In this document: in pieces, positions 8,657-17,584 of the stretch | Layout: each line of letters opens with the position of its first letter | Position numbering within the stretch: the first letter of the stretch is position 1 | Assembly: GCF_014639075.1 (NCBI RefSeq) | Contig: NZ_BMFS01000008.1 | Location: 62,001 to 126,000 of the forward strand | From: Glycocaulis albus | GTDB lineage: Bacteria > Pseudomonadota > Alphaproteobacteria > Caulobacterales > Maricaulaceae | Direction: 5' to 3' | DNA: 64,000 bases | Notes under the pieces: generated by a model | Databases searched by the model: none | What the model saw: only the letters and a program-made list of their open reading frames with translations | What the model was told of the DNA's origin: nothing | Made by a program: the position numbers and the translations under genes

Positions 8657-9145
8657 ATGAAGGCATCATCTGCTGCTGAAACCCTCTATTCGATCCGCGA
8701 CCTCGCCGCATCCTTCGGCGTGACGCCGCGTGCCTTGCGCTTCTATGAGCAGCAGGGCCTGATCTCGCCGCAGCGCAAGGGGGCGACGCGGCTTTACACG
8801 GCCGCAGACCGGGCACGCCTTATCCTCATCCTGCGGGGCAAGCGCGTCGGGTTTTCACTGGCCGAGATCAAGGAAATGCTCGACCTTGAGGCGACCGAAC
8901 ATGCCAGCCGGGGCCATCTTGAAAGTTCCATCGAGCGTTTCCGCGCGCGCATCGAAGATCTGAAGCGCCAGCGCGACGACATAGATGACGCGATCGGCGA
9001 GCTGGAGGCGGGTGTCGTGTGGATGGAGGAACGGCTCAATGACCGTGATCCGCCCGAAGACATCAAGCGCCGCGCCCGGGCCTTCGAGGCACTGGCCGCT
9101 GCCCGGCTTGTACAATGGTCTGTCGGGCCGCCCGACCAGCCCTAG
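8657..9145 (+). CDS. MerR-family regulator, LiuR-like
   Basis: A 162-residue regulator. Residues of about 10-80 form a MerR winged-helix DNA-binding domain (YSIRDLAASFGVTPRALRFY, then LISPQRKGATRLY), followed by a helical dimerisation region (RFRARIEDLKRQRDDIDDA). There is no C-terminal metal-binding cysteine cluster, so it is not a metal sensor. The ATG at 8657 starts just before the domain; a longer frame would run through the operator. It is immediately upstream of four beta-oxidation genes, and LiuR/FadR-type MerR proteins repress such genes until acyl-CoA accumulates. The ligand is inferred, not seen. Confidence 0.8.
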   Translation: MKASSAAETLYSIRDLAASFGVTPRALRFYEQQGLISPQRKGATRLYTAADRARLILILRGKRVGFSLAEIKEMLDLEATEHASRGHLESSIERFRARIEDLKRQRDDIDDAIGELEAGVVWMEERLNDRDPPEDIKRRARAFEALAAARLVQWSVGPPDQP

Positions 9146-9214
9146 ATTTCCCATCCCCCGCACGGCGGGACCACTAAAACCGTACCCAGCACTTCAATAC
9201 CGGAGACACCCCTC

Positions 9215-11005
9215 ATGCCCAGCTATCGCGCCCCGATCCGTGACCAGCGCTTTGTCCTCAACGATGTGCTGAACGTCCAGCAATACGGCAATCTGCCCGG
9301 TTTTGCCGATGCCAGCGCGGATATCGTGGATGCCATTCTCGAGGAGGGGGGCAAGTTTTGCGAGAATGTGCTCTACCCGCTTAACAAGGTCGGTGATCAT
9401 GAGGGCTGCAAGCTTCAGCCTGACGGTGAGGTGGTCGTCCCGGCCGGCTTCAAGGAAGCTTATGACCAGCTGACCGAGGGCGGCTGGACCGCGCTGTCGG
9501 CCGATCCCGAATATGGCGGGCAGGGCCTGCCGCATTATCTCAACCTCGCCTTCAACGAGATGGTGACCGCCACCAATATGGCATTCGGCATGTATCCGGG
9601 GCTTACGGGGGGCGCGGCGCAGGCGCTTCATGTCGGCGGTTCCGATGAACAAAAACGCCTCTACCTGCCCAAGATGATCTCCGGCGAGTGGTCGGGCACG
9701 ATGAACCTGACCGAGCCGCATTGCGGTACCGATCTTGGCATGCTGCGTACCAAGGCGGTGCCCAACGGGGACGGCACCTACAAGATTTCCGGCCAGAAGA
9801 TCTGGATCTCGGCCGGCGAGCATCCGATGAGCAAGAATATCATCCACCTGGTTCTGGCGCGCGTCGAAGGCGCACCGGCGGGCGTGAAAGGTATCTCGCT
9901 GTTCGTGGTGCCGAAATTCATCCCCGACGAGAACGGCAATCCGGGCAAGCGCAATGGTGTGAAGTGCGGCGGGCTGGAAGAGAAAATGGGCATTCACGGC
10001 AATGCCACCTGTGTGATGAATTATGACGAGGCAACCGGCTGGCTGGTCGGCGAGGAGAACAAGGGCCTGCGCATCATGTTCGTGATGATGAACGAGGCGC
10101 GCCTTGGCGTCGGCCTCCAGGGGCTCGCGCTCGCCGAGACCGCCTATCAGTACTCGCTGGCGTTTGCGAAGGACCGCATTCAGGGCCGTTCGCTGACGGG
10201 CCCGAAAAACCCTGATGGTCCCGCCGATCCGATCATCGTGCACCCCGATGTGCGCCGGATGCTGATGGACCAGAAAGTGTTCGTCGAGGCGGGCCGCGCC
10301 TTCACGCTGTGGACCGCGCTGCAGGGCGATCTGGAGCACAAGGCCGAAGATGAGGCCACCCGCACCAAGTCGGGCGACTACATGGCGCTGCTGACCCCTA
10401 TCGTGAAGGCCTACCTGACCGACAAGGGTTATGACAGCGTGTCAAAAGGCCTGCAGATCCATGGCGGATCGGGCTTCACGCGCGAGTGGGGCATTGAACA
10501 GCTTTTGCGCGATGCCCGCATCACCCTCATCTATGAAGGCACGAACGGCGTTCAGGCGCTCGATCTGGTGGGCCGCAAGCTCGCCATGAACGGCATGCGC
10601 CCGATCAACACCTTCTTTGCCGAGATGGACGCTTTCGTTGCCGACAATAAAGGCAACAAGGAGCTGGAGCCCTTCCTTGACGGTCTCGCCGCCACCAAGG
10701 CCAAGCTGCAAAAGGCCACCAACTGGCTGGTCGAGAAGGGCCTTGAGAATTTCGACAATGCCGGGGCGGCCTCCACCGATTATCTGCATCTGTTCGGCCT
10801 GACCTGCTTTGCCTGGATGTGGGGCCGGATGGCGAAGGTGTCGCTGGAAAAGATCGCCGAAGGCTCTGACGACCCGATCTATGCCGGCAAGCTGGTGACA
10901 GGCCGCTATTTCCTGCAGCGCTGGCTGCCGGACGCGGATGCGCATCTGGCAAAAATCGAGGCTGGAGCAGAATCCATGATGGCCCTGACGGCTGAACAGT
11001 TCTGA
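9215..11005 (+). CDS. Acyl-CoA dehydrogenase with extra C-terminal domain
   Basis: A 596-residue FAD enzyme for the first step of beta-oxidation (acyl-CoA to trans-2-enoyl-CoA). FAD- and substrate-binding motifs appear in order: MNLTEPHCGTDLGMLRTKA, the signature GLQIHGGSGFTREWGIEQL, and IYEGTNGVQALDLVGRKL with the Glu that normally acts as catalytic base. It is about 200 residues longer than classical members; the extra C-terminal helical domain is typical of the longer FadE-like group in alphaproteobacteria. It starts 69 bases after the MerR gene and is followed by a second dehydrogenase. Confidence 0.88.
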   Translation: MPSYRAPIRDQRFVLNDVLNVQQYGNLPGFADASADIVDAILEEGGKFCENVLYPLNKVGDHEGCKLQPDGEVVVPAGFKEAYDQLTEGGWTALSADPEYGGQGLPHYLNLAFNEMVTATNMAFGMYPGLTGGAAQALHVGGSDEQKRLYLPKMISGEWSGTMNLTEPHCGTDLGMLRTKAVPNGDGTYKISGQKIWISAGEHPMSKNIIHLVLARVEGAPAGVKGISLFVVPKFIPDENGNPGKRNGVKCGGLEEKMGIHGNATCVMNYDEATGWLVGEENKGLRIMFVMMNEARLGVGLQGLALAETAYQYSLAFAKDRIQGRSLTGPKNPDGPADPIIVHPDVRRMLMDQKVFVEAGRAFTLWTALQGDLEHKAEDEATRTKSGDYMALLTPIVKAYLTDKGYDSVSKGLQIHGGSGFTREWGIEQLLRDARITLIYEGTNGVQALDLVGRKLAMNGMRPINTFFAEMDAFVADNKGNKELEPFLDGLAATKAKLQKATNWLVEKGLENFDNAGAASTDYLHLFGLTCFAWMWGRMAKVSLEKIAEGSDDPIYAGKLVTGRYFLQRWLPDADAHLAKIEAGAESMMALTAEQF

Positions 11006-11021
11006 TGACTTGCGAACCCTT

Positions 11022-11114
11022 GATCCTTCGAGACGCGCTGACGCGCTCCTCAGGATGAGGGGTCGCCGTCAGCCCTCATGCTGAGGAGGCCGAAGGCCGT
11101 CTCGAAGCACGAGG
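11022..11114. repeat. Dispersed palindromic repeat (CTTCGAGACG / CCTCAGGATGAGG family)
   Basis: Nested inverted arms: ATCCTTCGAGACG near 11023-11035 pairs with CGTCTCGAAGCACGAG near 11098-11113, and CTCAGGATGAGGG pairs with CCCTCATGCTGAGG. A related copy occurs around 60190-60290. It lies between the two acyl-CoA dehydrogenase genes and could form a large hairpin in the transcript. Confidence 0.7.
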
Positions 11115-11152
11115 GCTGGAAACACGAAACAAGACCCGAGGAGACGACCCCC

Positions 11153-12328
11153 ATGTCCGCCAATGCCGCTGCCATTCTGGCCAATCCAAAACCGTCCTGG
11201 CTGGACCAGGAAGATGTGAACATGTTCGACCACGCTGTGCGGGGCTTCCTGGAAAAGGAATGTCTGCCTCATGGCGACCGCTGGGAGAAGGAAGGCGCGG
11301 TTGACCGCGAAATCTGGACGAAGGCCGGTGAAGCCGGCCTGCTCTGTCCGGCAGCACCGGAAGAGTTCGGCGGCGCGGGCGGTGACTGGCGTCATGACTA
11401 TGTGTTCCACATGGCAGTGGCGGAACTTGGCGTCGATGGCTGGGGCGCCTCGCTCCACAACTCCATCGTTGGCCCTTATGTCTGGCATTACGGGTCCAAG
11501 GCGCAAAAAGAGAAGCTGATCCCCAAACTCATTTCGGGTGAGTATGTCGGTGCCATCGCGATGACCGAGCCGGGCGCGGGCTCTGACCTTCAGGGCGTGA
11601 AGACGACCGCGGTGAAGGATGGCAATGGCTATCGCATCAACGGCGCGAAAACCTTCATCACCAATGGCGGCACGGCCAATTTCATCATTGTCGTGGCCAA
11701 GACCGATCCCAAAGCTGGAGCCAAGGGCACTTCGCTCTTCCTCGTGGAGACTGACGGGCTGGAAGGCTTCCGGCGCGGGCGCAATCTCGACAAGGTAGGC
11801 CTGAAAGCCCAGGACACTGCCGAGCTGTTCTTCGAGGACATGTGGGTGCCGGCTGATGCGCTGCTGGGCGACGGCGAGGGCATGGGCTTCATCCAGCTGA
11901 TGGAGCAGCTGCCGCAGGAACGCCTGCAGATTGCCGTTCAGGGCGTGGGCATGATGAAGCGCGCGCTCGCCGAGACCATCGCCTATGTGAAAGACCGCAA
12001 GGCGTTCGGCAAGTCGATCATCGAGTTCCAAAATACCCAGTTCAAGCTCGCCGAACTCAAGACCAAGGCGACCATTGCCGAGGTGTTCTGCCAGCACTGC
12101 TCTGACCTGCTTATTCAGGGCAAGCTCGATGCCTCCACCGCCTCCATGGCGAAATACTGGGTCACCGATATCCAGTGCGAGCTGGTTGACGAATGCGTGC
12201 AGCTGCATGGCGGGTACGGCTTCATGAACGAGTATCCGATTGCCCGCATGTGGCGCGATGCGCGCGTGCAACGCATCTATGGCGGCACGAACGAGATCAT
12301 GAAGCTGCTGATTTCACGGACGCTTTAA
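11153..12328 (+). CDS. Acyl-CoA dehydrogenase (about 390 residues)
   Basis: A 391-residue enzyme of classical length. Motifs are AMTEPGAGSDLQGVKTTA, FITNGG, the long central FAD-binding region, QLHGGYGFMNEYPIARMWRD and IYGGTNEIMK. Gly replaces the Glu found in YEGT of short- and medium-chain members, as in long-chain or isovaleryl-type enzymes where the base sits elsewhere. I take ATG 11153, with GAGGAG about ten bases upstream; an upstream in-frame start lies inside the dispersed repeat. It is part of the beta-oxidation run with the thiolase starting 37 bases downstream. Confidence 0.88.
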   Translation: MSANAAAILANPKPSWLDQEDVNMFDHAVRGFLEKECLPHGDRWEKEGAVDREIWTKAGEAGLLCPAAPEEFGGAGGDWRHDYVFHMAVAELGVDGWGASLHNSIVGPYVWHYGSKAQKEKLIPKLISGEYVGAIAMTEPGAGSDLQGVKTTAVKDGNGYRINGAKTFITNGGTANFIIVVAKTDPKAGAKGTSLFLVETDGLEGFRRGRNLDKVGLKAQDTAELFFEDMWVPADALLGDGEGMGFIQLMEQLPQERLQIAVQGVGMMKRALAETIAYVKDRKAFGKSIIEFQNTQFKLAELKTKATIAEVFCQHCSDLLIQGKLDASTASMAKYWVTDIQCELVDECVQLHGGYGFMNEYPIARMWRDARVQRIYGGTNEIMKLLISRTL

Positions 12329-12365
12329 GGCCTAGAACCTAGAACACCCCCAAGGGAGAACCCCC

Positions 12366-13574
12366 ATGACCGACGCATATATTTACGACGCTACGCGCAC
12401 CCCGCGCGGCAAGGGCAAGAAGAATGGCACGCTGCACGAGATCACCGCGCTGCAGCTGGCCACCCAGCAGCTCGAAGCCATCCGCGACCGCAATAATCTC
12501 GATACCAGCGTGATCGACGATGTGATCCTGGGCTGCGTCTCGCCGGTAGGCGAGCAGGGCGCGAACATCGCCCGTGCGGCGGCGCTGAATGCCAACTACG
12601 CCGAGACGGCGTCAGGCTTTCAGGTCAATCGTTTCTGCGCCTCCGGCCTTGAAGCGGTGAACCTTGCTGCGGCGAAAGTCATGTCCGGCGAGGCCGACAT
12701 GGCCATTGGCGGCGGCGTGGAAGCCATGAGCCGCGTGCCCATGGGCTCTGATGGCGGCGCGATGGTTGTCGACCCGGAAATGGCGTTTGACCATTATTTC
12801 GTGCCGCAAGGCATCTCGGCGGACCTGATCGCGTCCAAGTACGGCTATTCGCGCGATGACGTGGACGCCTATGCAGTGGAGAGCCAGAAGCGCGCCAAGA
12901 AGGCGTGGGATGAAGGCCGCTTCAAGAAGTCCGTCGTCGCGGTGAAAAACCAGCTCGGCCTGACCCAGCTGGACCATGACGAATACATGCGCCCGGAAAC
13001 CGACATGCAATCGCTGGCGAGCCTGAAGCCCGCCTTCCGCGATCTGGCGGCCTTTGTCGGCCTCGATAATGTGGCGATCCAGCGCTATCCGGACGTGGAG
13101 AAGATCAACTTTGTCCACCATGCGGGCAACTCGTCGGGCATTGTGGACGGCGCTGCGGCGATCCTCGTTGGTAACAAGGAGATGGGTGAGCGGCTGGGCC
13201 TCAAACCCCGCGCGCGCATCCGCTCCATGGCCTCCATCGGCTCGGAGCCGACCATCATGCTGACCGGCCCGGCCCCGTCCGCGCGCAAGGCGCTGAAAAA
13301 AGCCGGCATGAGCCCGGAAGATATCGATCTTTACGAGATGAACGAGGCGTTTGCCGCGGTCGTCCTGCGCTTCATGGAAGACTTAGGCGTCCCGCACGAC
13401 AAGGTGAACGTCAATGGCGGCGCGATTGCGCTCGGCCACCCGCTGGGCGCCACCGGCGCGATGATCCTCGGCACCCTGCTGGATGAGCTGGAGCGCACCG
13501 GCAAGGGTACGGCGCTGGCCACGCTCTGCGTCGGCGGCGGCATGGGCACAGCCACCATCATCGAGCGGGTCTAG
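12366..13574 (+). CDS. fadA: Acetyl-CoA C-acyltransferase (thiolase, FadA type)
   Basis: A 402-residue thiolase that cleaves 3-ketoacyl-CoA to acetyl-CoA and a shortened acyl-CoA. The nucleophilic cysteine is in [17 protein letters not shown], the His motif in [15 protein letters not shown], and the second catalytic cysteine in [18 protein letters not shown] is also present. Length is normal. An AAGGGAGAA ribosome site precedes the ATG. It belongs with the FadB-type gene that follows after a dispersed repeat. Thiolases of this group can also act in acetoacetyl-CoA metabolism, but the context favours fatty acid degradation. Confidence 0.9.
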   Translation: MTDAYIYDATRTPRGKGKKNGTLHEITALQLATQQLEAIRDRNNLDTSVIDDVILGCVSPVGEQGANIARAAALNANYAETASGFQVNRFCASGLEAVNLAAAKVMSGEADMAIGGGVEAMSRVPMGSDGGAMVVDPEMAFDHYFVPQGISADLIASKYGYSRDDVDAYAVESQKRAKKAWDEGRFKKSVVAVKNQLGLTQLDHDEYMRPETDMQSLASLKPAFRDLAAFVGLDNVAIQRYPDVEKINFVHHAGNSSGIVDGAAAILVGNKEMGERLGLKPRARIRSMASIGSEPTIMLTGPAPSARKALKKAGMSPEDIDLYEMNEAFAAVVLRFMEDLGVPHDKVNVNGGAIALGHPLGATGAMILGTLLDELERTGKGTALATLCVGGGMGTATIIERV

Positions 13575-13593
13575 GTTTAACCGGATTTCACTT

Positions 13594-13688
13594 CGTCATT
13601 CCGGCCGAGCGCTAGCGAGAGCCGGAACCCAGTCAGACAAGGAAAGCTGGGTTCCGGATAAGCGCTTCCAGCGCTTTCCGGAATGACG
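13594..13688. repeat. Dispersed palindromic repeat (CGTCATTCCGG...CCGGAATGACG family)
   Basis: The outer arms CGTCATTCCGG and CCGGAATGACG enclose a second pair, CCGGAACCCAG and CTGGGTTCCGG. A second copy lies at 15987-16070. It sits between the thiolase and FadB genes and would form a two-tier hairpin, possibly affecting read-through or message stability. Confidence 0.75.
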
Positions 13689-13707
13689 AGGGAAGGGAGA
13701 CAAAACA

Positions 13708-15906
13708 ATGAGCTACACACATTTCAAATTCGAGCTGGATGGCGACGGCATTGCCCTCATCACCTTTGACTCACCCAACGTATCCATGAACGTGCTGTCG
13801 GCCTCGGTCATGGCCGAGCTGGGCCAGATCGTCGACAAGATCGGCTCTGACGATGCCATCAAAGGCGCGGTCATCACCTCCGGCAAGAAGGCGTTCTGCG
13901 CAGGTGCAGACCTCTCCGAGCTGGGCTCAGGGATGATGGACCTGAAAGGTCTTTCCGAAGAGGAAGCCAAGCAGAAACTGTTTGACACCGCCTTCCGCCT
14001 GAACTCGCAGCTGCGCGCGCTGGAGACCTGCGGCAAGCCGGTCGCGGCGGCCATTAACGGCCTGGCGCTTGGCGGCGGGTTCGAGGTGACACTCGCTTGC
14101 CACTACCGCGTGATGGCGAACGATACGGGGGCCAAGCTCGGTCTGCCGGAAGCCCTGGTCGGCGTTCTGCCCGGCGGCGGTGGCACGCAGCGCCTGCCGC
14201 GCCTTGTCGGCGTGATGAATGCGGCCCCGGTCATGCTCCAGGGCAAGCAGCTGGATGCCGATACGGCCAAGCAGCAGGGCGTGGTCCACGAAGTGGCCCC
14301 GGTCTCTGAAATCGTTGCCAAGGCCAAGGAGCTGGTCAAAGCCAATCCGCTGGGGTCCAAACAGCCCTGGGATCAGGACAAGTTCAAAATCCCCGGCGGT
14401 GGCCCCTTCCACCCGGCGGGCATGCAGATTTTCGGCGGCGCGTCCCCGATGCTGCTCAAGGAGACCTATGGCAATTATCCGGCCCAGCGCTACATCCTGT
14501 CGTGCGTCTATGAGGGCCTGCAGGTGCCGATCGATGCGGGTCTGCGCATTGAGAGCCGCTACTTCACCAAGCTGCTCATGCGCCCGGAAAGCCGCAACAT
14601 GATCCGTTCGCTCTTCCTGTCCAAGCAATCGCTGGACAAGGGCAGCCGCCGCCCTGCCGGTCAGGAAAAATCCGAGATCAAGAAGATCGGCGTCATCGGT
14701 GCCGGCTTCATGGGCGCAGGCATCACCACCGTTTCGGCGCAGGCCGGGATCGAGGTTGTGCTGATCGACGTCAATCAGGAAGGCGCCGACAAGGGCAAGC
14801 AGCACGCGGTCGACTTCTTCGCCAAGGGCGTGAAACGCGGCAAGATCACCGAGGACAAGGCCAAGAAGCTCGCTGACCTCATCACCGCGACCACCGATTA
14901 TGGCGCGCTGAAAGATGTCGATCTGGTCGTCGAGGCGGTATTTGAAAACTCCGAGCTCAAGGCCGAGATCACCAAGAAGGCCGAAGCCGTCATGCCCAAG
15001 GGCGCCATCTTCGGCTCCAACACCTCCACCATTCCGATCAGCTCGCTGGCGAAAGCCTCTGAACGCCCGGACAACTTCATCGGCATCCACTTCTTCTCGC
15101 CGGTCGAGAAGATGAATCTGGTCGAGCTGATCGTTGGCGAGAAGACAGGCGATCTGGCCGTCAGCCGCGCCATCGATTTTGTCGGCAAGATCAAGAAGAC
15201 GCCGATTGTGGTCGCCGATACGCGCGGCTTCTACGCCAATCGCTGCGTGATGCGCTATATCGAGCAGGGCATGTATCTGCTGACCGAAGGCGTGAAGCCG
15301 GCCCTGATCGAGAATGCCGCCAAGATGGCGGGCATGCCCGTCGGTCCGCTCTCCCTGCAGGACGAGGTGGCCATCGATCTCGGCTACAAGGTGCTGCAGC
15401 AGACCAAGAAGGATCTGGGCGACCAGTTCGAAGACACGCCCAATGCGCAGGTTATCGAGAAGATGTACGAGCTCGGCCGTTATGGCCGCAAGAATGGCAA
15501 GGGCTTCTACGTCTATGAAGAAGGCGGCAAGCGCCTGTGGGATGATCTCGATCAGTTCGCCCCGAACGGCGAGCTGCTCCCCGCTGACCAGCAGCCGAGC
15601 GTGGGCGAGATCAAGGACCGCATCCTCTATGCCCAGGCCATCGAGGCGGCCCGCACCATGGCCGAAGGCATTGTGGAAGACCCGCGCGAGGCCGATGTCG
15701 GCTCCATTCTGGGGTGGGGCTTTGCGCCCTATACCGGCGGGGTGATCTCCTTCATCGACACGGTTGGCACGGAAAAGTTCGTGACACGTGCCGACGAGCT
15801 GGCCAAAAAGTATGGCAAGCCGTTCGAAGTGCCGCAGCTCCTGCGTGACATGGCAGCGAAGAAGGAAACCTTCTACGCCCGCTTCGCGCCGAAGAAGGCA
15901 GCCTGA
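13708..15906 (+). CDS. fadB: Fused enoyl-CoA hydratase / 3-hydroxyacyl-CoA dehydrogenase (FadB/FadJ type)
   Basis: A 732-residue bifunctional enzyme for steps two and three of beta-oxidation. The N-terminal crotonase domain (about 1-200) carries AGADLSELG, NGLALGGGFEVTLAC and LPGGGGTQRLPRLVG. The NAD-binding domain begins near 327 with IGVIGAGFMGAGITTVSA, followed by FGSNTSTIPISSLA and GIHFFSPVEKMNLVELI with the catalytic His, and the C-terminal dehydrogenase domain covers about 510-732. GGAAGGGAG precedes the ATG. With the thiolase it can form the trifunctional alpha2beta2-type complex. Confidence 0.9.
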   Translation: MSYTHFKFELDGDGIALITFDSPNVSMNVLSASVMAELGQIVDKIGSDDAIKGAVITSGKKAFCAGADLSELGSGMMDLKGLSEEEAKQKLFDTAFRLNSQLRALETCGKPVAAAINGLALGGGFEVTLACHYRVMANDTGAKLGLPEALVGVLPGGGGTQRLPRLVGVMNAAPVMLQGKQLDADTAKQQGVVHEVAPVSEIVAKAKELVKANPLGSKQPWDQDKFKIPGGGPFHPAGMQIFGGASPMLLKETYGNYPAQRYILSCVYEGLQVPIDAGLRIESRYFTKLLMRPESRNMIRSLFLSKQSLDKGSRRPAGQEKSEIKKIGVIGAGFMGAGITTVSAQAGIEVVLIDVNQEGADKGKQHAVDFFAKGVKRGKITEDKAKKLADLITATTDYGALKDVDLVVEAVFENSELKAEITKKAEAVMPKGAIFGSNTSTIPISSLAKASERPDNFIGIHFFSPVEKMNLVELIVGEKTGDLAVSRAIDFVGKIKKTPIVVADTRGFYANRCVMRYIEQGMYLLTEGVKPALIENAAKMAGMPVGPLSLQDEVAIDLGYKVLQQTKKDLGDQFEDTPNAQVIEKMYELGRYGRKNGKGFYVYEEGGKRLWDDLDQFAPNGELLPADQQPSVGEIKDRILYAQAIEAARTMAEGIVEDPREADVGSILGWGFAPYTGGVISFIDTVGTEKFVTRADELAKKYGKPFEVPQLLRDMAAKKETFYARFAPKKAA

Positions 15907-15930
15907 TTGTTCAGGTGAAGAACTGACGAA

Positions 15931-15961
15931 GAAGGCCGGGCAGCGATGCCCGGCCTTTTTT
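15931..15961 (+). terminator. Rho-independent terminator of the beta-oxidation genes
   Basis: GGCCGGGC-AGCGAT-GCCCGGCC followed by seven T residues, 25 bases after the FadB-type stop codon. Confidence 0.9.
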
Positions 15962-15986
15962 GCGTTTGCGGCACATCTCCCTTCTT

Positions 15987-16070
15987 CGTCATTCCGGCGA
16001 AAGCCGGAACCCAGCTTTTTCAAGGATATCTGGGTTCCAGATAAGCGCTGACGCGCTTTCTGGAATGACG
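15987..16070. repeat. Second copy of the CGTCATTCCGG dispersed repeat
   Basis: CGTCATTCCGGCGAAAGCCGG opens and TGGAATGACG closes the element, with CCCAGC and CTGGGTTCCAG inside. It has the same arrangement as 13594-13688. It lies beyond the terminator, in otherwise empty sequence. Confidence 0.75.
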
Positions 16071-16096
16071 AAAGAAAGGTAAGGGGCATGCCCCCC

Positions 16097-16143
16097 CTAA
16101 ACGCTCAAACCTTCAATCATTTTGCCGCGCAATTTCCCGGCCT
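16097..16143 (-). repeat. Duplicated 3' tail of the thioesterase gene
   Basis: These 47 bases resemble 16601-16647, the last codons and stop of the thioesterase gene. The first 15 bases (CTAAACGCTCAAACC) are identical. Both encode a tail of the form K-[MV]-I-x-G-L-S-V-stop on the minus strand. The copy is detached from any complete thioesterase frame and lies just downstream of the membrane-protein gene. It looks like the remnant of a tandem duplication or of an insertion that copied the gene end. Confidence 0.55.
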
Positions 16144-16149
16144 GCGAGG

Positions 16150-16587
16150 TCAGATCAGGCTGTGACCCAGCCGCCGCAGCCGGACGAAATAGACCCCGAA
16201 CAGCGCAACGAAGATGATGTCGCCGCCGATGACCAAGATGGCGAAATCGGAGGTCCAGCCCATCAAGTACATCCAGGCGAGATTGATGGCGAAAAGTGCC
16301 TTTCCAAGTCCGCCCATCAGCACCACGCCGGAATGGCGGACCGGTTTCCAGGCGACGATGAGAAAGCCGAAGCCGTAGAGGAAGGCCGTGCCCCAGGCGC
16401 CCCGGTACACGGCGATCATCACCGGATCGGTGAGATCGCGGCCAAACTCGCGCGCGAACATACCGCCCGTGTCGAGCAGGCCGGGCAGTGCCCCGGCGAA
16501 ATTCCAAAGTGCCGCGAAAACGAACAGGGACCGGAAAAGCAGCAGCTCGCGTCCGGCCATGTCCCTCGAGGTGTTGCTGGTTGTCAT
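16150..16587 (-). CDS. Small integral membrane protein, unknown function
   Basis: A 145-residue protein with four clear hydrophobic segments (LLLFRSLFVFAALWNFAG, GTAFLYGFGFLIVAW, VLMGGLGKALFAINLAW, FAILVIGGDIIFVALFGVYFV). It resembles four-helix inner-membrane proteins of unknown role found in proteobacteria. It lies on the minus strand 13 bases after the thioesterase gene and is probably cotranscribed with it. The duplicated thioesterase tail directly follows it. Confidence 0.65.
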   Translation of the reverse strand: MTTSNTSRDMAGRELLLFRSLFVFAALWNFAGALPGLLDTGGMFAREFGRDLTDPVMIAVYRGAWGTAFLYGFGFLIVAWKPVRHSGVVLMGGLGKALFAINLAWMYLMGWTSDFAILVIGGDIIFVALFGVYFVRLRRLGHSLI

Positions 16588-16600
16588 GCTACCCCGCTCC

Positions 16601-17524
16601 CTAAACGCTCAAACCCGCAATCACTTTCGCCTGTAATTCTGCCAGCCGTTCGGGCGGTGTCTTGAACAGGCGGCGGGCTTTCAGGTCCATCATGCAGGCG
16701 ACGCCCTCGATGGACCAGAGCGGCTGGCCGGTGACGGGATCGAGCATCCAGTGGACCAGCGAGCGGACGTTTTCGTTCGCGCCGATAAGCCCCGAACGCA
16801 TCAGATAGCCATCGCCCGGCAAGGGCAGGCGCCGGTAGACAATGCGGGCTTCCAGCAGCGCGCCGCCGAGTTCCAGCCCCGCCCCGTCGCCATGGGCGGA
16901 CCATTCTTCGGGAAAGCCATCACGGAAATGGATCACGCTGTCGGAGGTCTTGCCGATGGCGCTTTCAGGGCGCATCCGGCCGAAAATATCAGCGTCTTCC
17001 GGCCCGAAGCGCCCGCGTCCTGTCACCGCCATGCCGAGCTTGTCAGCAAGTTTCAGCGAAATATCGCTGCGCGGCGTGGCAGCGGTCAGGGTGCGCGCCG
17101 TTACCTCGGCCGGGCGGTCAATGCGCAGGGCCTCCAGGCCATCGCGCAGCCGGTCTGACCACGCAAAGGCCTTGCCCGAACGCGGATCGCAATGATCGAG
17201 ATGGATGAGGAAGCTCGCTGCGGGGCGCTCCTTGACCGTATGCTCCATGACGAGGGCCAGTTCCACGTTGTCCTCGCCAATCCCTGTCACTCCGCCATGG
17301 ATGACCAGTGGCACCCCGGCATGGCATTCGGCCAGATAGCGCACCTGAAGCTCACGCGTGATCAGGGTGGCTATGGCATCGCTACGGAAGGCGTGGCGCA
17401 TGCCGGCAAGGTCGGACAGCGTGCCGACCGCCTGCATGGCCTTGGCGATATAGAAGCGCACATTCATGTGCCCCAGCTCATCGCATTCCCATGCGTTGGC
17501 ATTGCCGCGCCATAATTCCTGCAT
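16601..17524 (-). CDS. Acyl-CoA thioesterase, double hotdog type
   Basis: A 307-residue protein with two hotdog-fold halves. The first begins ECDELGHMNVRFYIAKAMQA, which carries the N-x-D-x-x-G-H-x-N-like signature of 4HBT thioesterases; the second half contains DSVIHFRDGFPEEWSAHGDGAGLE. Such enzymes hydrolyse acyl-CoA to free acid and CoA and fit beside the beta-oxidation genes, although this one is on the opposite strand and separately expressed. The substrate is unknown. The 3' end is partly duplicated downstream at 16097-16143. Confidence 0.75.
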   Translation of the reverse strand: MQELWRGNANAWECDELGHMNVRFYIAKAMQAVGTLSDLAGMRHAFRSDAIATLITRELQVRYLAECHAGVPLVIHGGVTGIGEDNVELALVMEHTVKERPAASFLIHLDHCDPRSGKAFAWSDRLRDGLEALRIDRPAEVTARTLTAATPRSDISLKLADKLGMAVTGRGRFGPEDADIFGRMRPESAIGKTSDSVIHFRDGFPEEWSAHGDGAGLELGGALLEARIVYRRLPLPGDGYLMRSGLIGANENVRSLVHWMLDPVTGQPLWSIEGVACMMDLKARRLFKTPPERLAELQAKVIAGLSV

Positions 17525-17584
17525 GCCTGGCCTCCCGCCCTTGTGTCTGACTGAGAGAACGTTAGGCCGCTTCGGGCGGGCGCG

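Noticed and set aside
9194-12271. Long minus-strand frames opposite both acyl-CoA dehydrogenases
   Set aside because: They are antisense shadows of well-matched enzymes, and His/Arg/Gly-rich in the way random antisense frames are.
13927-16089. A 720-codon open frame on the minus strand opposite the FadB-type gene
   Set aside because: It is the antisense of a fully supported FadB gene in GC-rich DNA, has no family motifs, and runs through the terminator and a dispersed repeat.
16097-16507. A 136-codon minus-strand frame overlapping the small membrane protein
   Set aside because: It overlaps the better frame 16150-16587, which has four coherent membrane helices; its interest lies only in the thioesterase-like tail at its end.
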